From positions 1-39,435 of the forward strand of contig CALUTW010000017.1 of the NCBI GenBank assembly GCA_944323805.1: a stretch of 39,435 nucleotides of DNA, in the 5' to 3' direction. The stretch's first letter is position 1, and every line of letters starts with the position of its first letter. Below are positions 24,380 through 33,426 of this stretch, in pieces. The stretch comes from an uncultured Bacteroidales bacterium. Its GTDB lineage: Bacteria > Bacteroidota > Bacteroidia > Bacteroidales > UBA932. The notes beneath the pieces were generated by a model. The model ran no database searches and was not told the origin of the DNA. It saw only the letters and a program-made list of their open reading frames with translations. The position numbers were made by a program, and so were the translations under genes.

Positions 24380-25294
24380 CTATTTTGTCTCTCCGGGCCT
24401 TGTCATGGATGAAGAGGAAATCCTGACCACTTCAATTGCCGGAGTCCCGTTGAAAATAAGGTGGGAACCTCCTGAGAGGTCTACCTTAAGATTCCCGGTC
24501 GCATTGACTATACAATGCGCAGGACCGGAAAGCTTCACTGATGCCTCCCCTGTCTCCAGGCCGTCGGCATTGATGACACTCTTCCCGCTTCCTACTATAT
24601 TTACGGAGCCGGAGCTGCCGGCAAGCCTCAGCTCAGCGGAGGATTCTGAAAATACACTGACTCCGGACGACGTGCCGTCTGTCCTGACTGAAGAGCTCCC
24701 GGTTGACGTTATCCTCATCTTTCCGGCATCATGCTTCATTGTCAATGCAGCTCCGCCGGCCATATTGGCGGAAAATGATTTCATTTCCGCCCTGAGGTTG
24801 GCTGATGCGGATTTCTTCATGTCAAGATTCAGGCAATTGCCCTTGAATTCAAGGTTGCTGATCATGGATGAACCATCCATGACTATACATACCGAATCAT
24901 CCGAGAAGAGAGGGGCAGCATTGTCTACCACCACCTTGTCATGAAGATATAGCGTGTCAAGATGCTTTACGGAAATTTCCGCCTTCAGGACGGGTACAAT
25001 GGCATTCTTACCTCTCAGGGCCTTCCTGAGGTCGGAAGGAAAAGCCTTCTCATCCACATCGAGATACAGGGTATTCTCCTTGACATACGATGATACGTAC
25101 CCCGAAATCAGTTCATCCGCATAGAGCTTGACCTGATGTCTGTCACCCCGTACGACACTTATGTCGAACCTGTTGCTGACATCTATATTCCTGAATCCTG
25201 AGAATTCATTCTCTGTTGTCACTGTCCGCTGCGCGGAAACAGCCGCTGCAAAAGAAAGCAATGCGGCAATAACGGCTAAAAATCTCCTTGTCAT
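24380..25294 (-). CDS. DUF2807 (head GIN domain) exported protein
   Basis: This 304-residue protein has a signal peptide (about 1-21, ending VSAQ) and a long beta-solenoid-like region. FRNIDVSNRFDISVVRGDRHQVKLYAD-type spacing early on and many short repeated strands rich in Ser, Gly, Asn and Val follow, as in DUF2807 putative auto-transporter adhesins of Bacteroidota. No C-terminal sorting domain is obvious. Its role is unknown; cell-envelope location is inferred. It is 11 bp downstream of rlmB and 24 bp upstream of the dipeptidase, within the valS operon. Confidence 0.82.
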   Translation of the reverse strand: MTRRFLAVIAALLSFAAAVSAQRTVTTENEFSGFRNIDVSNRFDISVVRGDRHQVKLYADELISGYVSSYVKENTLYLDVDEKAFPSDLRKALRGKNAIVPVLKAEISVKHLDTLYLHDKVVVDNAAPLFSDDSVCIVMDGSSMISNLEFKGNCLNLDMKKSASANLRAEMKSFSANMAGGAALTMKHDAGKMRITSTGSSSVRTDGTSSGVSVFSESSAELRLAGSSGSVNIVGSGKSVINADGLETGEASVKLSGPAHCIVNATGNLKVDLSGGSHLIFNGTPAIEVVRISSSSMTRPGETK

Positions 25295-25305
25295 AGTCTA
25301 TGAAT

Positions 25306-26070
25306 TTAACGTTCCGATACCTTCCGCTGTCTTACAGCCTCAAAAAGCACGACAGATGCTGCCGCCGATACATTCAGGGATGATATCTCCCCTGACATCG
25401 GAATAGCCGCCCTGTCATCGCTGAGGTCAAGTACCGGCTTGGATATGCCCTTGCTTTCCGACCCCAGGACAATCGCGACCGGGCCGGTAAGATCGACATC
25501 ATATATGAGCCTGTCAGTCTTCTCTGTGGCGGAAACCAGACGGAACCCGTTCTGCTTCAGGAAATAAATGGCATATTTCAGATTAGGGACGCGGCATACA
25601 TCCAGCCGCATGAGCGCTCCTGCAGACGTCTTTACCGCATCCGCATTGAGTGCCGCCCCACCTTTTGCCGGAAGGATTATCCCTGAGCCGCCGGCACATT
25701 CAAGAGTCCTGGCTATCGCCCCGAAATTACGTACATCGCTTACGCCGTCCAGAATGACAAAGACCGGATTGTCCTTGACAGCCAGTGCATTGTTTACCAT
25801 CTCCTCCAGCGATACCGGCTCCAGGTCCGAAATGCAGGCTGCCACCCCCTGATGGGCCCCGCCCCTGGAAATCTTTGCAAGCTTCTCGACCGGGACGAAC
25901 TGGAACTGTATCTTCCGTTCATTGAGGATTTCCATCAGCTCCCTGAACTGAGGCCCTTCCAGCCCCTGTTTCAGCAGCACTTTCACGACATTCTTCCCGG
26001 AGCGCAGAGCTTCCAGTACAGGATGCATTCCATACAGGTAGTTTCCGATATTGTTATCTTCCATAATCAT
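25306..26070 (-). CDS. rlmB: 23S rRNA (guanosine-2'-O-)-methyltransferase RlmB
   Basis: This 254-residue SpoU/TrmH-family enzyme 2'-O-methylates a guanosine (G2251 in E. coli) in the peptidyl-transferase loop. It has the N-terminal L30e-like substrate domain (about 10-85, starting GNYLYGMHPVLEAL). The knotted SPOUT domain follows, with motif 1 LDGVSDVRNFGAIARTLE, motif 2 IVLGSESKGIS and motif 3 IPMSGEISSLNVSAAASV. ATGs at 26070 and 26064 are both possible. It lies 38 bp after the ABC-F gene on the minus strand. Confidence 0.92.
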   Translation of the reverse strand: MIMEDNNIGNYLYGMHPVLEALRSGKNVVKVLLKQGLEGPQFRELMEILNERKIQFQFVPVEKLAKISRGGAHQGVAACISDLEPVSLEEMVNNALAVKDNPVFVILDGVSDVRNFGAIARTLECAGGSGIILPAKGGAALNADAVKTSAGALMRLDVCRVPNLKYAIYFLKQNGFRLVSATEKTDRLIYDVDLTGPVAIVLGSESKGISKPVLDLSDDRAAIPMSGEISSLNVSAAASVVLFEAVRQRKVSER

Positions 26071-26108
26071 ATTATTTATCTCTCCATATGACCGGTCATG
26101 AAATGACG

Positions 26109-28046
26109 TCAGTCAGCCTTATCAAGTTCCGCACCTGTCGCAACCCATTCGTCTGTCTTTGCGTCCAGATCGCGTTTCAGCTCCAGATATTGCCTTGTGA
26201 GCTCCATGATATCGTCATCCGCTCCCGGTGATGCGAGAATCTTCTCTATATCCTTCATTCTAGCTTCCGTATCCGCTATCGTCTTCTCAAGGAATGACAT
26301 CCTGTTCCTGAGACGGCGCTCCTCCCTGGATACGGACTTCTTGGACTGGTATTCCTGCTGTGCCACGGCCTTCTTCTCCGGCGCCGATGCCGCAGGCTCC
26401 TCTTTCCTGAAATGTCTCTCAAGCTCATTCAGGCTCTCTATCTTCCTCTTCTCCAGGAATTCAGACACAGACCCGAGATGCTCCTTGACCTTACCGTCCC
26501 TGAACTCGTAGAGCTTGTCCACAAGACCGTCAAGAAAATCCCTGTCATGGGACACGATTATCAGCGTCCCGTCATACGACTTGAGTGCCTGCTTGAGGAT
26601 ATCCTTTGACCGGATATCCATATGATTGGTAGGTTCGTCAAGAGCCAGGAGATTGTAGGGGTTCAGAATCAGCTTTGCCATTGCAAGGCGCGCCCGTTCG
26701 CCGCCGCTCAGCACTGCCACTTTCTTGTCTATGTCCTCCCCTTTGAAGAGAAAGGCGGCAAGTATATCCCTGAGCTTTGTCCTGATGTCCCCTACTGCTA
26801 TCCTGTCAAGTGTCCCGAAGACGGTATCATTCTTGTCCAGGATATCCTCCTGGTTCTGTGCATAATACCCTATGTTGACATTGTAGCCTGTCCTCGCCTC
26901 TCCTGACATCGGGTCCAGCTCGCCCATGATCACTCTCATGAGCGTGGTCTTTCCCTCCCCGTTCCTTCCTACGAGCGCGACTTTCTCGCCTCTGCGGACT
27001 TCGATGTCCGCATGCGAGAATACCACCTTGGAACCATAGCCCACGGTCAGGTCCGATGCCTTGAATACAATGTCCCCGGAGCGTGGGGCCGGCGGGAACT
27101 TGACCGACAGCGCTGACCTGTCCTCGACATCCACCTCAATCCTTTCAAGCTTTTCAAGCTGCTTGATGCGGGACTGCACCTGATTGGACTTTGTCGGCTT
27201 GTACCGGAACCTTTCTATGAACTCCTCGCTCTTGGCAATCATCCGCTGCTGGTTCTCATAGGCAGCCTGCTGCTGGGCTATCCTTTCCTTGCGGAGCTCC
27301 AGATATTTGCTGTACGGCACCTTGTAGTCGTGTATATGCCCGAGCATGATCTCCACCGTGCGTGTCGTGACATTGTCAAGGAATTTCCTGTCATGGGAAA
27401 TCAGCACAAGTGAACCCCTGTAATCCTTGAGATAAGACTCGAACCACTCTATAGACTCTATGTCGAGATGATTGGTCGGCTCGTCAAGGAGCAGGATATC
27501 CGGCTTTGACAGCAGAATCTTTGCAAGCTCGATACGCATGTTCCAGCCCTGGCTGAAAGTTTCAGTCGGCCTGTCAAGTTCTCCGAACTTGAATCCGAGC
27601 CCCAGCAGAGTCTTCTCCGCCTGGATGCGGGGAGACTCTTCATGACTATATGCCAGCTTGTCGCTGATATCATTCATCCGTATGATAAGGGCCTGATATT
27701 CATCGGACTCGTAGTCTTCTCTCGTTCCGAGTTCGGCAGTCAGGCGATCAAGCTCCGCCTCAAGTGCCATCATATCGGCGAAAGCCGTCATAGTCTCGTC
27801 TATGACACTCTTTCCCTTATGATGCTCCATTATCTGCGGCAGATATCCGATCCTGATGCCCGGAGGTACGGCGACCTTGCCGGAAGTCGGATGCTGTATA
27901 CCACAGATAATCTTCAATATTGTCGACTTGCCTGCACCGTTTTTCCCGACAAGCCCGACCTTGTCATTTTCACTTATATGGAAATTGATGTCATCAAGCA
28001 GGGTAAAACCGCCATATGCGACTGTAAGGTTGTTGATTGATATCAT
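26109..28046 (-). CDS. ABC-F family ATP-binding protein
   Basis: This 645-residue soluble protein has two ABC ATPase domains and no membrane segment, typical of the ABC-F class that acts on ribosomes. The first domain has Walker A GKNGAGKS (34-41), a variant signature FSQGW and [11 protein letters not shown]. The charged P-site tRNA-interaction linker follows (about 235-300), then a second domain with [13 protein letters not shown] and [11 protein letters not shown]. The C-terminus (about 540-645) is a long charged coiled coil, as in Uup-like members. Housekeeping translation factor is more likely than antibiotic resistance, given the operon with valS and rlmB. Start overlaps tatA by 4 bp. 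Confidence 0.9.
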   Translation of the reverse strand: MISINNLTVAYGGFTLLDDINFHISENDKVGLVGKNGAGKSTILKIICGIQHPTSGKVAVPPGIRIGYLPQIMEHHKGKSVIDETMTAFADMMALEAELDRLTAELGTREDYESDEYQALIIRMNDISDKLAYSHEESPRIQAEKTLLGLGFKFGELDRPTETFSQGWNMRIELAKILLSKPDILLLDEPTNHLDIESIEWFESYLKDYRGSLVLISHDRKFLDNVTTRTVEIMLGHIHDYKVPYSKYLELRKERIAQQQAAYENQQRMIAKSEEFIERFRYKPTKSNQVQSRIKQLEKLERIEVDVEDRSALSVKFPPAPRSGDIVFKASDLTVGYGSKVVFSHADIEVRRGEKVALVGRNGEGKTTLMRVIMGELDPMSGEARTGYNVNIGYYAQNQEDILDKNDTVFGTLDRIAVGDIRTKLRDILAAFLFKGEDIDKKVAVLSGGERARLAMAKLILNPYNLLALDEPTNHMDIRSKDILKQALKSYDGTLIIVSHDRDFLDGLVDKLYEFRDGKVKEHLGSVSEFLEKRKIESLNELERHFRKEEPAASAPEKKAVAQQEYQSKKSVSREERRLRNRMSFLEKTIADTEARMKDIEKILASPGADDDIMELTRQYLELKRDLDAKTDEWVATGAELDKAD

Positions 28047-28267
28047 TTCTCCTTTTTCTCCTCATCCTGCTTTCCACCGGTATCCTCCTGGTCATCGGAA
28101 CCTTCCCGGATACCTTCCTTGAAGCTTCTGACCCCTTTCCCGAGGCCTTTCATCAGTTCGGGAATCTTTGCTCCGCCTACGAACAGAAGTATCACAAGAG
28201 CAATTATAAGTATCTCACCCCAGCCTATTCCTCCGAGGAACATAGGGAAAACAACCAGTTCACGCAT
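28043..28267 (-). CDS. tatA: Twin-arginine translocase subunit TatA/E
   Basis: This 74-residue protein has the TatA layout: a short N-terminal part, one membrane helix ([16 protein letters not shown]), the conserved turn AKIPEL, then an amphipathic helix [13 protein letters not shown] and a charged tail. TatA multimers form the pore for folded-protein export with TatC, which is not in this window. The Met at 28243 ([10 protein letters not shown]) would give a more typical short N-terminus and may be the true start. It overlaps the ABC-F start by 4 bp. Confidence 0.9.
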   Translation of the reverse strand: MRELVVFPMFLGGIGWGEILIIALVILLFVGGAKIPELMKGLGKGVRSFKEGIREGSDDQEDTGGKQDEEKKEK

Positions 28268-28284
28268 AGCCTTAAATATTTAGT

Positions 28285-28701
28285 TTATTTGACATCCTGT
28301 ATCCGTGCGGCAATTACCCCTGCCAGACTTTCGGGACACCGTACCGGATGGCGGGTAACCGAATCGATGAAACCGAGCACCACTGTCCCGGTGCACAGGA
28401 GCTGGTTTGCCTGATTGTATATCTCATTGTTGACTACCAGACGGGCCATCGGCACCTTATCTACCATAGACACAATCCTTATCCTGTCCCCCATCCTGGC
28501 CGGGAGCTTGTAGCGGCACTCTACCGAGACGACCGGCAGCATTACACCCGCCTTCTCAATCTCCTCTATGGGCAGCCCCGCCTTCTGCATCATGTCGGAA
28601 CGTCCGCATTCGAAATATCTTACATAATTCGAATGGTGGACAATACCCATCTGGTCCGTCTCGTAATATCTAACATCGAGCTCGAGTTCTGAACGCATCA
28701 T
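28285..28701 (-). CDS. Hotdog-fold acyl-CoA thioesterase (4HBT/YbgC type)
   Basis: This 138-residue single-domain protein has the hotdog motif YYETDQMGIVHHSNYVRYFE, with the catalytic Asp and the YbgC-type HHxNY segment near residues 17-27. Proteins of this type hydrolyse acyl-CoA thioesters. Substrate chain length cannot be read from sequence. Two tandem ATGs (28701 and 28698) are possible starts. It lies 22 bp downstream of valS and 17 bp upstream of tatA, inside the long minus-strand operon. Confidence 0.85.
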   Translation of the reverse strand: MMRSELELDVRYYETDQMGIVHHSNYVRYFECGRSDMMQKAGLPIEEIEKAGVMLPVVSVECRYKLPARMGDRIRIVSMVDKVPMARLVVNNEIYNQANQLLCTGTVVLGFIDSVTRHPVRCPESLAGVIAARIQDVK

Positions 28702-28723
28702 AGCCGTATATGATTTAACAGTG

Positions 28724-31378
28724 TCACTTCCCTGCCTTCAATGTCGCGATTGCAGACCTCAGGCTCTCGATCTTTGAGATTGAATCCGCCTCCTTCTTGC
28801 GTTCATTGGCGACAACCTGCTCAGGGGCGTTCTCCACAAACCTGGAATTGGAGAGTTTCTTCTGCACAGATGAAAGAAATTTCTCCTGATAGTCGAGTGC
28901 GGCTTCAAGCTTTGCCAGCTCCTCGGCTGCGTCGACATGTCCCGTAAGCGGCACGAACATCTCGGATGTCCTGACCATGAATGAGACACCTGTGCCGTCT
29001 CCGAATGCGGATACATTCTCTACTGCATCTATGTTGGCGAGCTTGAGGATGACCGGAAGCACCTCCTGAGGGAATTCCCCCTTGATTTTCAATGCAAGCG
29101 GCTCTTTCTGGGCAAGCCCTTTCTGCTGACGGATACTGCGGACAGCTACGACTGCCTCACATGCCATATCGAATCTTGATATGAATTCTGCGTCATACGG
29201 CCCTGCGACAGGCATCCGCTGAAGCATTATCGTCTCCCCGTCCTTCCTCGACTCCATATTCTGCCAGAGCTCCTCCGTAATGAACGGCATGAAAGGATGG
29301 ACCATCTTGAGCAGGGAGTCAAAGAAGCCTTTTGTGGCCCCGTATGTGCTGGAGTCTATCCCTGCACCGTATGCCGGCTTGACAAGCTCGAGGTACCATG
29401 AGCAGAAATCATCCCAGAAAAGCTTGTAGATTGCCATCAGGGCATCGGATATCCTGAACTTCGAATAATGGTCTTCGACATCGGCAAGGACGGCATTGAG
29501 CTTGTTTCCGAACCATTTTACCGCTACAGCTGCCGATTCAGGCTGTACAGCGGCAGGATCGACCGTCCATCCGGACACCAGCCTGTAGGCATTCCATATC
29601 TTGTTGCAGAAATTCCTTCCCTGCTCTACCTGTGACTCGTCAAAAAGGATATCATTCCCGGCGGAAGTGCACAGAAGCATTCCCAGACGCACTCCGTCTG
29701 CGCCATATTTGGCTATCAGCTCGAGAGGGTCAGGGGAATTGCCGAGCGTCTTGGACATCTTGCGTCCGAGCTTGTCCCTAACTATACCGGTCAGATATAC
29801 ATTATGGAAAGGCACATCGTGCATGAACTCATTTCCTGCCATGATCATCCTGGCTACCCAGAAGAAAAGTATGTCAGGACCGGTAACAAGGTCATTTGTC
29901 GGATAGTAATAAGCCAGGTCCCTGTTGGGTTCGGCTTCAGGATGCCCTGCCTTATGTGTATCAAATACCGATATAGGCCACAGCCATGACGAGAACCATG
30001 TATCCAGCACGTCATCATCCTGCCTCAGGTCCCCTGCCGTAACAGCCGGATTCAGCTTACGGGCCTCTTCAAGGGCCTCCTCGGCGGAAGCGGCAACAAC
30101 ATACTTGCCGTCCGGCATATAATAGGCCGGTATCCGCTGTCCCCACCACAGCTGACGGGAGATGCACCAGTCGCGGACATTCTCCATCCAGTGCCTGTAG
30201 GTATTCCTGTATTTGTCCGGGATGAGCCTTACCTTGCCGCTCTCGACGGATTCAAGGGCATCCTTTGCAAGAGCATCCATCTTCAGGAACCACTGCATCG
30301 AGAGTCTCGGCTCTATGACTGCATTTGTCCTCTCCGAATACCCCACAGGAGATGTATAGTCCTCCACCTTTTCAAGATTCCCTGCTTCTGCAAGCATTTT
30401 CTCTATCTTCTCCCTTGCGACAAAACGGTCCTCGCCTACAAGGATCTGCGCCTTTTCATTGAGACGCCCATGGTCATCGATTATATCTATTACCGGCAGA
30501 TTGTGCCTCTGCCCTATCTCGTAGTCATTCACGTCATGGGCAGGAGTCACTTTCAGGCATCCGGTACCGAAGCCCATCTCCACATAGCTGTCCTCGATAA
30601 TAGGTATCTCCTTATTTATCAAAGGTATCAGCACTTTCTTCCCTTTCAGCCAATGGTATCTTTCATCATCCGGATTGATACAGACAGCGGCATCTGCCAT
30701 GATTGTCTCAGGCCTTGTAGTCGCGATGATGATATACCTGTCAGTCGGATTGCCGTTCCCGTCGGATATGAAGTATCTGAGATGATAGAACTTGCTGACG
30801 GTATCGCGGTGGATGACTTCCTCATCACTTACCGCAGTATGCCCGGCAGGGTCCCAGTTTACCATCCTGATACCTCTGTATATATAGCCTTTCCTGTAGA
30901 AATATACAAATGTATTGATTACCGCCTCACTCAGGTCCGGATCCATGGTAAACCTGGTCCTGTCCCAGTCGCATGACGCACCGAGCTTGCGGAGCTGGTT
31001 CAGGATGATGCCTCCATGCTTCTCTTTCCATTCCCAGGCATACCTCAGGAATTCTTCCCTGGTAAGATCCTCCTTGTCGATTCCCTCGGCCTTGAGCTTG
31101 GCCACAACCTTGCTTTCCGTAGCTATGGAGGCATGGTCAGTACCCGGTACCCAGCAGGCATTCTTGCCGTCCATCCTGGCCTTCCTTACCAGGACATCGT
31201 TAAGGGTATTGTTCAGCACATGCCCCATATGCAGGATTCCTGTCACGTTAGGCGGTGGAATCACTATCGTATAAGGCTCCCTGTCATCAGGTTCCGAATG
31301 AAAAAACTTGTTCTTCAGCCAATAGGCATACCACTTGTCCTCCGTCTCGGCAGGACTGTACTTAGCAGGAAGTTCCAT
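28724..31378 (-). CDS. valS: Valine--tRNA ligase
   Basis: ValS charges tRNA-Val. The 884-residue protein carries the class I signatures [13 protein letters not shown] (HIGH-type motif at 50-53) and [10 protein letters not shown] (KMSKS-type, near residue 538). The editing domain lies between them ([10 protein letters not shown]) and a C-terminal coiled coil (about 815-884) is rich in Glu/Lys. The length is normal. It heads a minus-strand run of seven genes reaching position 23279. Upstream lie a -7 box, a 17-nt palindrome and a possible short leader frame. Confidence 0.95.
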   Translation of the reverse strand: MELPAKYSPAETEDKWYAYWLKNKFFHSEPDDREPYTIVIPPPNVTGILHMGHVLNNTLNDVLVRKARMDGKNACWVPGTDHASIATESKVVAKLKAEGIDKEDLTREEFLRYAWEWKEKHGGIILNQLRKLGASCDWDRTRFTMDPDLSEAVINTFVYFYRKGYIYRGIRMVNWDPAGHTAVSDEEVIHRDTVSKFYHLRYFISDGNGNPTDRYIIIATTRPETIMADAAVCINPDDERYHWLKGKKVLIPLINKEIPIIEDSYVEMGFGTGCLKVTPAHDVNDYEIGQRHNLPVIDIIDDHGRLNEKAQILVGEDRFVAREKIEKMLAEAGNLEKVEDYTSPVGYSERTNAVIEPRLSMQWFLKMDALAKDALESVESGKVRLIPDKYRNTYRHWMENVRDWCISRQLWWGQRIPAYYMPDGKYVVAASAEEALEEARKLNPAVTAGDLRQDDDVLDTWFSSWLWPISVFDTHKAGHPEAEPNRDLAYYYPTNDLVTGPDILFFWVARMIMAGNEFMHDVPFHNVYLTGIVRDKLGRKMSKTLGNSPDPLELIAKYGADGVRLGMLLCTSAGNDILFDESQVEQGRNFCNKIWNAYRLVSGWTVDPAAVQPESAAVAVKWFGNKLNAVLADVEDHYSKFRISDALMAIYKLFWDDFCSWYLELVKPAYGAGIDSSTYGATKGFFDSLLKMVHPFMPFITEELWQNMESRKDGETIMLQRMPVAGPYDAEFISRFDMACEAVVAVRSIRQQKGLAQKEPLALKIKGEFPQEVLPVILKLANIDAVENVSAFGDGTGVSFMVRTSEMFVPLTGHVDAAEELAKLEAALDYQEKFLSSVQKKLSNSRFVENAPEQVVANERKKEADSISKIESLRSAIATLKAGK

Positions 31379-31386
31379 AAATCGTC

Positions 31387-31458
31387 CTAAACTATTAATC
31401 GCCGCATCAGCGGTCCCATATCCAACACATCATGGCAGCAGTCATGTTTCAGCGACAT
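31387..31458 (-). CDS. Possible 23-codon leader frame upstream of valS
   Basis: On the minus strand an ATG at 31458 opens 23 codons ending in TAG at 31387, 8 nt before the valS ATG. It is preceded at 10 nt by TAAGGAGG (31476 to 31469), an unusually good Shine-Dalgarno site for this group. The peptide has two Val and four Leu codons, with no run of any one, so classical attenuation is not evident. It may be chance. Confidence 0.2.
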   Translation of the reverse strand: MSLKHDCCHDVLDMGPLMRRLIV

Positions 31459-31473
31459 GGCAGGATAGCCTCC

Positions 31474-31490
31474 TTATTGCTGCGCAATAA
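31474..31490. promoter_or_regulatory. Palindrome between valS and DUF3467
   Basis: TTATTGC-TGC-GCAATAA is a perfect 7-bp inverted repeat with a 3-nt centre. It lies where the valS transcript should begin and touches the Shine-Dalgarno-like TAAGGAGG. It could be an operator or a 5'-end RNA hairpin. Confidence 0.45.
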
Positions 31491-31494
31491 CGTG

Positions 31495-31502
31495 CAAATA
31501 TA
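31495..31502 (-). promoter_or_regulatory. -7 box for valS
   Basis: TATATTTG on the minus strand (31502 to 31495) matches TAnnTTTG. It predicts a leader of about 110 nt beginning at the palindrome. No TTTG is seen at -33. Confidence 0.45.
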
Positions 31503-31514
31503 CGGATTTTTTCG

Positions 31515-31522
31515 TAATTTCG
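31515..31522 (+). promoter_or_regulatory. -7 box for DUF3467-kdsC-maf
   Basis: TAATTTCG, one mismatch from TAnnTTTG, lies 26 nt before the DUF3467 ATG. It faces away from the valS box only 12 bp off, so the two promoters overlap and may compete. Confidence 0.4.
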
Positions 31523-31548
31523 CAGGGATAAAACAATTCGATACCCTT

Positions 31549-31857
31549 ATGGAAAACAATGAAAAGAAAATGAGTTTTGAACTCAAGCAGGACATAGCCA
31601 GGGGCTCATACTCCAATCTCGTAATAATCACACATTCCCACAGCGAATTCATCCTTGATTTCGCTACGATGCTCCCGGGTCTTCCGAAGCCAGAGGTATC
31701 CAACAGGATCATCATGTCCCCGGAGCATGCAAAAAGACTCCTGCTCGCCCTCCAGGACAATATCAGCAAATATGAGGGCCAGAACGGTCCCATAAGTTTC
31801 GGGGAGCCAAAGGCGACATTCCCGATGGGAGGGTTCGGAAACGGGACGAAATCCTGA
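31549..31857 (+). CDS. DUF3467 protein
   Basis: This 102-residue protein matches the DUF3467 pattern: a short charged N-terminus, ARGSYSNLVIITHSHSEFIL, then a PGLPKPEV segment and RIIMSPEHAKRLL with a helical end. The family is widespread and small, and has no established function. I place the start at 31549 (MENNEKK), just after the -7 box; the frame is open further upstream but that part lies in the promoter. It is followed after 9 bp by kdsC, so the three genes to maf form an operon. Confidence 0.82.
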   Translation: MENNEKKMSFELKQDIARGSYSNLVIITHSHSEFILDFATMLPGLPKPEVSNRIIMSPEHAKRLLLALQDNISKYEGQNGPISFGEPKATFPMGGFGNGTKS

Positions 31858-31866
31858 TAGCCGGCC

Positions 31867-32457
31867 ATGGACAGCAACCGGCAAGGACCGATGAATGCGG
31901 GCTCTTCCGACAAGGCATGCGGCAAGAGCCTTGATGAAGCCTTGATGGGCATCAGGGCTTTTGTCTTTGACGTAGACGGGGTAATGACGGACGGGGGCAT
32001 ACTTGCAGACCTCTCCGGGGAACTGTTCAGGACATTTGACTCCAAGGACGGTTTCGGCCTGAGGATGGCATACATGCACGGCTATCATCTCGGAATAATC
32101 ACAGGTGGACGTTCGGAAAGTATCCGCCAGAGATTCAGGACATGCGGCATCCGCCCGGAGGACGTGTATCTCGGGTCGCGGGACAAGATGGAGGACTTCA
32201 ATGACTTCTGCTCCCGCCACGGACTGCAGCATGCTGAAGTGATGTTCTTCGGGGATGACCTTCCCGATGCCCCTGTCATGATTGCCAGCGGATGCGGGGC
32301 ATGCCCGTCCGATGCCGTACCGGATGTCAAGGAGATAGCCGACTACATATCGCCATATCCCGGAGGCAAGGGCTTTGTACGCTTTGCCATAGAGATGGTC
32401 ATGAAGATGCAGGGAAAATGGCATCTGGACGTACGCCAATACAAGAGAGACTTCTGA
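31867..32457 (+). CDS. kdsC: KdsC-type HAD phosphatase (Kdo 8-phosphate)
   Basis: This 196-residue HAD-superfamily enzyme likely removes phosphate from 3-deoxy-manno-octulosonate 8-phosphate, a step in lipopolysaccharide core synthesis. Motif I is FDVDGVMTDG (nucleophile Asp35, acid/base Asp37), motif II is IITGGRS, and motif III/IV is FFGDDLPDAPVM. It has no cap domain, as in the tetrameric KdsC class. The first about 25 residues are a polar extension; Met27 (at 31945) is an alternative start but would leave little before the core strand. It lies between DUF3467 and maf with gaps of 9 and 7 bp. Confidence 0.87.
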   Translation: MDSNRQGPMNAGSSDKACGKSLDEALMGIRAFVFDVDGVMTDGGILADLSGELFRTFDSKDGFGLRMAYMHGYHLGIITGGRSESIRQRFRTCGIRPEDVYLGSRDKMEDFNDFCSRHGLQHAEVMFFGDDLPDAPVMIASGCGACPSDAVPDVKEIADYISPYPGGKGFVRFAIEMVMKMQGKWHLDVRQYKRDF

Positions 32458-32464
32458 CAGGAGA

Positions 32465-33058
32465 ATGGAAAGGAAGATAATATTAGGCAGCGGCTCGCCG
32501 CGCAGACGGGAGCTGCTGGGCGGTCTGGATATCGATTTCGAGGTCGATACCAGAAACAGCTTCGAGGAAAAGTATGCTCCCGACACACCTCATGAGCAGA
32601 TTCCCGTACTGCTTTCACAGGGAAAGTCCCATGGATTCCACCGCCCGCTTGCCGACAATGAGATACTCATAACTTCCGATACGCTTGTCCTGTGCGGGGA
32701 CAGGGTAATGGGCAAGCCACACGACAGGCAGGAGGCGGAAGACATGCTCAAGTGCCTTTCCGGCAGGTCACATAAGGTCATTACCGCTGTCACAATCCGG
32801 GACAGCCGGCGTGAGAGAACCTTCTCGGATACCGCCACAGTACATTTCAAGACATTGAACAAGGCAGAGATAGACTATTACCTGACAAAATACCGGCCCT
32901 ACGACAAAGCCGGGGCCTACGGCATCCAGGAATGGATAGGATATATCGGGATAACCGGTATCGAAGGCTCATTCTATACGATAATGGGATTTCCGGTCCA
33001 TAAGGTCTACAGCGAGCTTCGGGAGTTCATTAATGAAGATCAGTCTGCCGAGGTTTGA
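32465..33058 (+). CDS. maf: Maf-family nucleoside triphosphate pyrophosphatase
   Basis: This 197-residue protein has the Maf motifs LGSGSPRRRELL (N-terminal phosphate loop), ITSDTLV, and KAGAYGIQEW near the C-terminus. Maf enzymes hydrolyse non-canonical or pyrimidine NTPs (dTTP/UTP type for YhdE-like members) to the monophosphate and pyrophosphate, acting as house-cleaning enzymes. The SPRRRELL and GIQEW wording fits the dTTP/UTP subgroup. Third gene of the DUF3467-kdsC-maf operon. Confidence 0.92.
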   Translation: MERKIILGSGSPRRRELLGGLDIDFEVDTRNSFEEKYAPDTPHEQIPVLLSQGKSHGFHRPLADNEILITSDTLVLCGDRVMGKPHDRQEAEDMLKCLSGRSHKVITAVTIRDSRRERTFSDTATVHFKTLNKAEIDYYLTKYRPYDKAGAYGIQEWIGYIGITGIEGSFYTIMGFPVHKVYSELREFINEDQSAEV

Positions 33059-33086
33059 ACAAGCTCTGAGGCTGGCTGCAGGGCAT

Positions 33087-33124
33087 AAAAAAAGAGGTTG
33101 TCGCCACTCACGTGGGGACCCCTC
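33087..33124 (-). terminator. Terminator of the tRNA-Cys unit
   Basis: An imperfect hairpin (GAGG/CCTC, GTC/GAC and CCAC/GTGG pairs around a TCAC loop, 33094-33124) is followed on the minus strand by seven T (33093 to 33087). It lies about 48 bp after the tRNA 3' end and has no T-run on the plus strand. Confidence 0.65.
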
Positions 33125-33172
33125 ATACTAACCACATAATTAATAACACTAAAACTAATAACCAATAAGTAG

Positions 33173-33243
33173 AGGTGCCAAGCAGAATCGAACTGCTGTG
33201 CATGGTTTTGCAGACCATTGCCTAACCACTCGGCCATAGCACC
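33173..33243 (-). tRNA. tRNA-Cys (GCA)
   Basis: The 71-nt minus-strand sequence folds as a cloverleaf. The acceptor stem GGTGCTA pairs with TGGCACC (two G-T pairs tolerated), the anticodon loop is CTGCAAA with anticodon GCA, and the T-arm is AGCAG-TTCGATT-CTGCT. The discriminator base is U73, typical of cysteine tRNAs. The CCA end is not encoded. It stands alone, with its own promoter and terminator. Confidence 0.95.
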
Positions 33244-33271
33244 TTATCATTGCCTTGTCCAAAAGGGACTG

Positions 33272-33302
33272 CAAAGATAGTCATTTTATAATTAAATCCA
33301 AA
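33272..33302 (-). promoter_or_regulatory. Promoter of tRNA-Cys
   Basis: On the minus strand TTTG (33302 to 33299) is followed after 19 nt by TATCTTTG (33279 to 33272), a full consensus match about 28 nt before the tRNA 5' end. Confidence 0.75.
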
Positions 33303-33426
33303 CTTTTTTCGGATTCAATCAACTCCGACTTTCATCGGGGCCATGACTTATTTCAATCAGCACCGACAAATGTATTTGCAAAAGCTGTGCCAAACTTCAA
33401 CAAATATGCATCGGCATATCCGCGGC

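Noticed and set aside
24054..24944. 296-residue plus-strand frame over the dipeptidase and DUF2807 genes
   Set aside because: It spans two real minus-strand genes and their junction, so it is a shadow frame.
30191..30976. 261-residue frame antisense to valS
   Set aside because: valS is unambiguous here and the antisense product has no recognisable features.
31606..32586. 326-residue minus-strand frame across DUF3467, kdsC and maf
   Set aside because: It overlaps three supported plus-strand genes and their junctions.
33059..33172. Possible small RNA between maf and tRNA-Cys
   Set aside because: The structure there is explained as the terminator of the minus-strand tRNA-Cys transcript.
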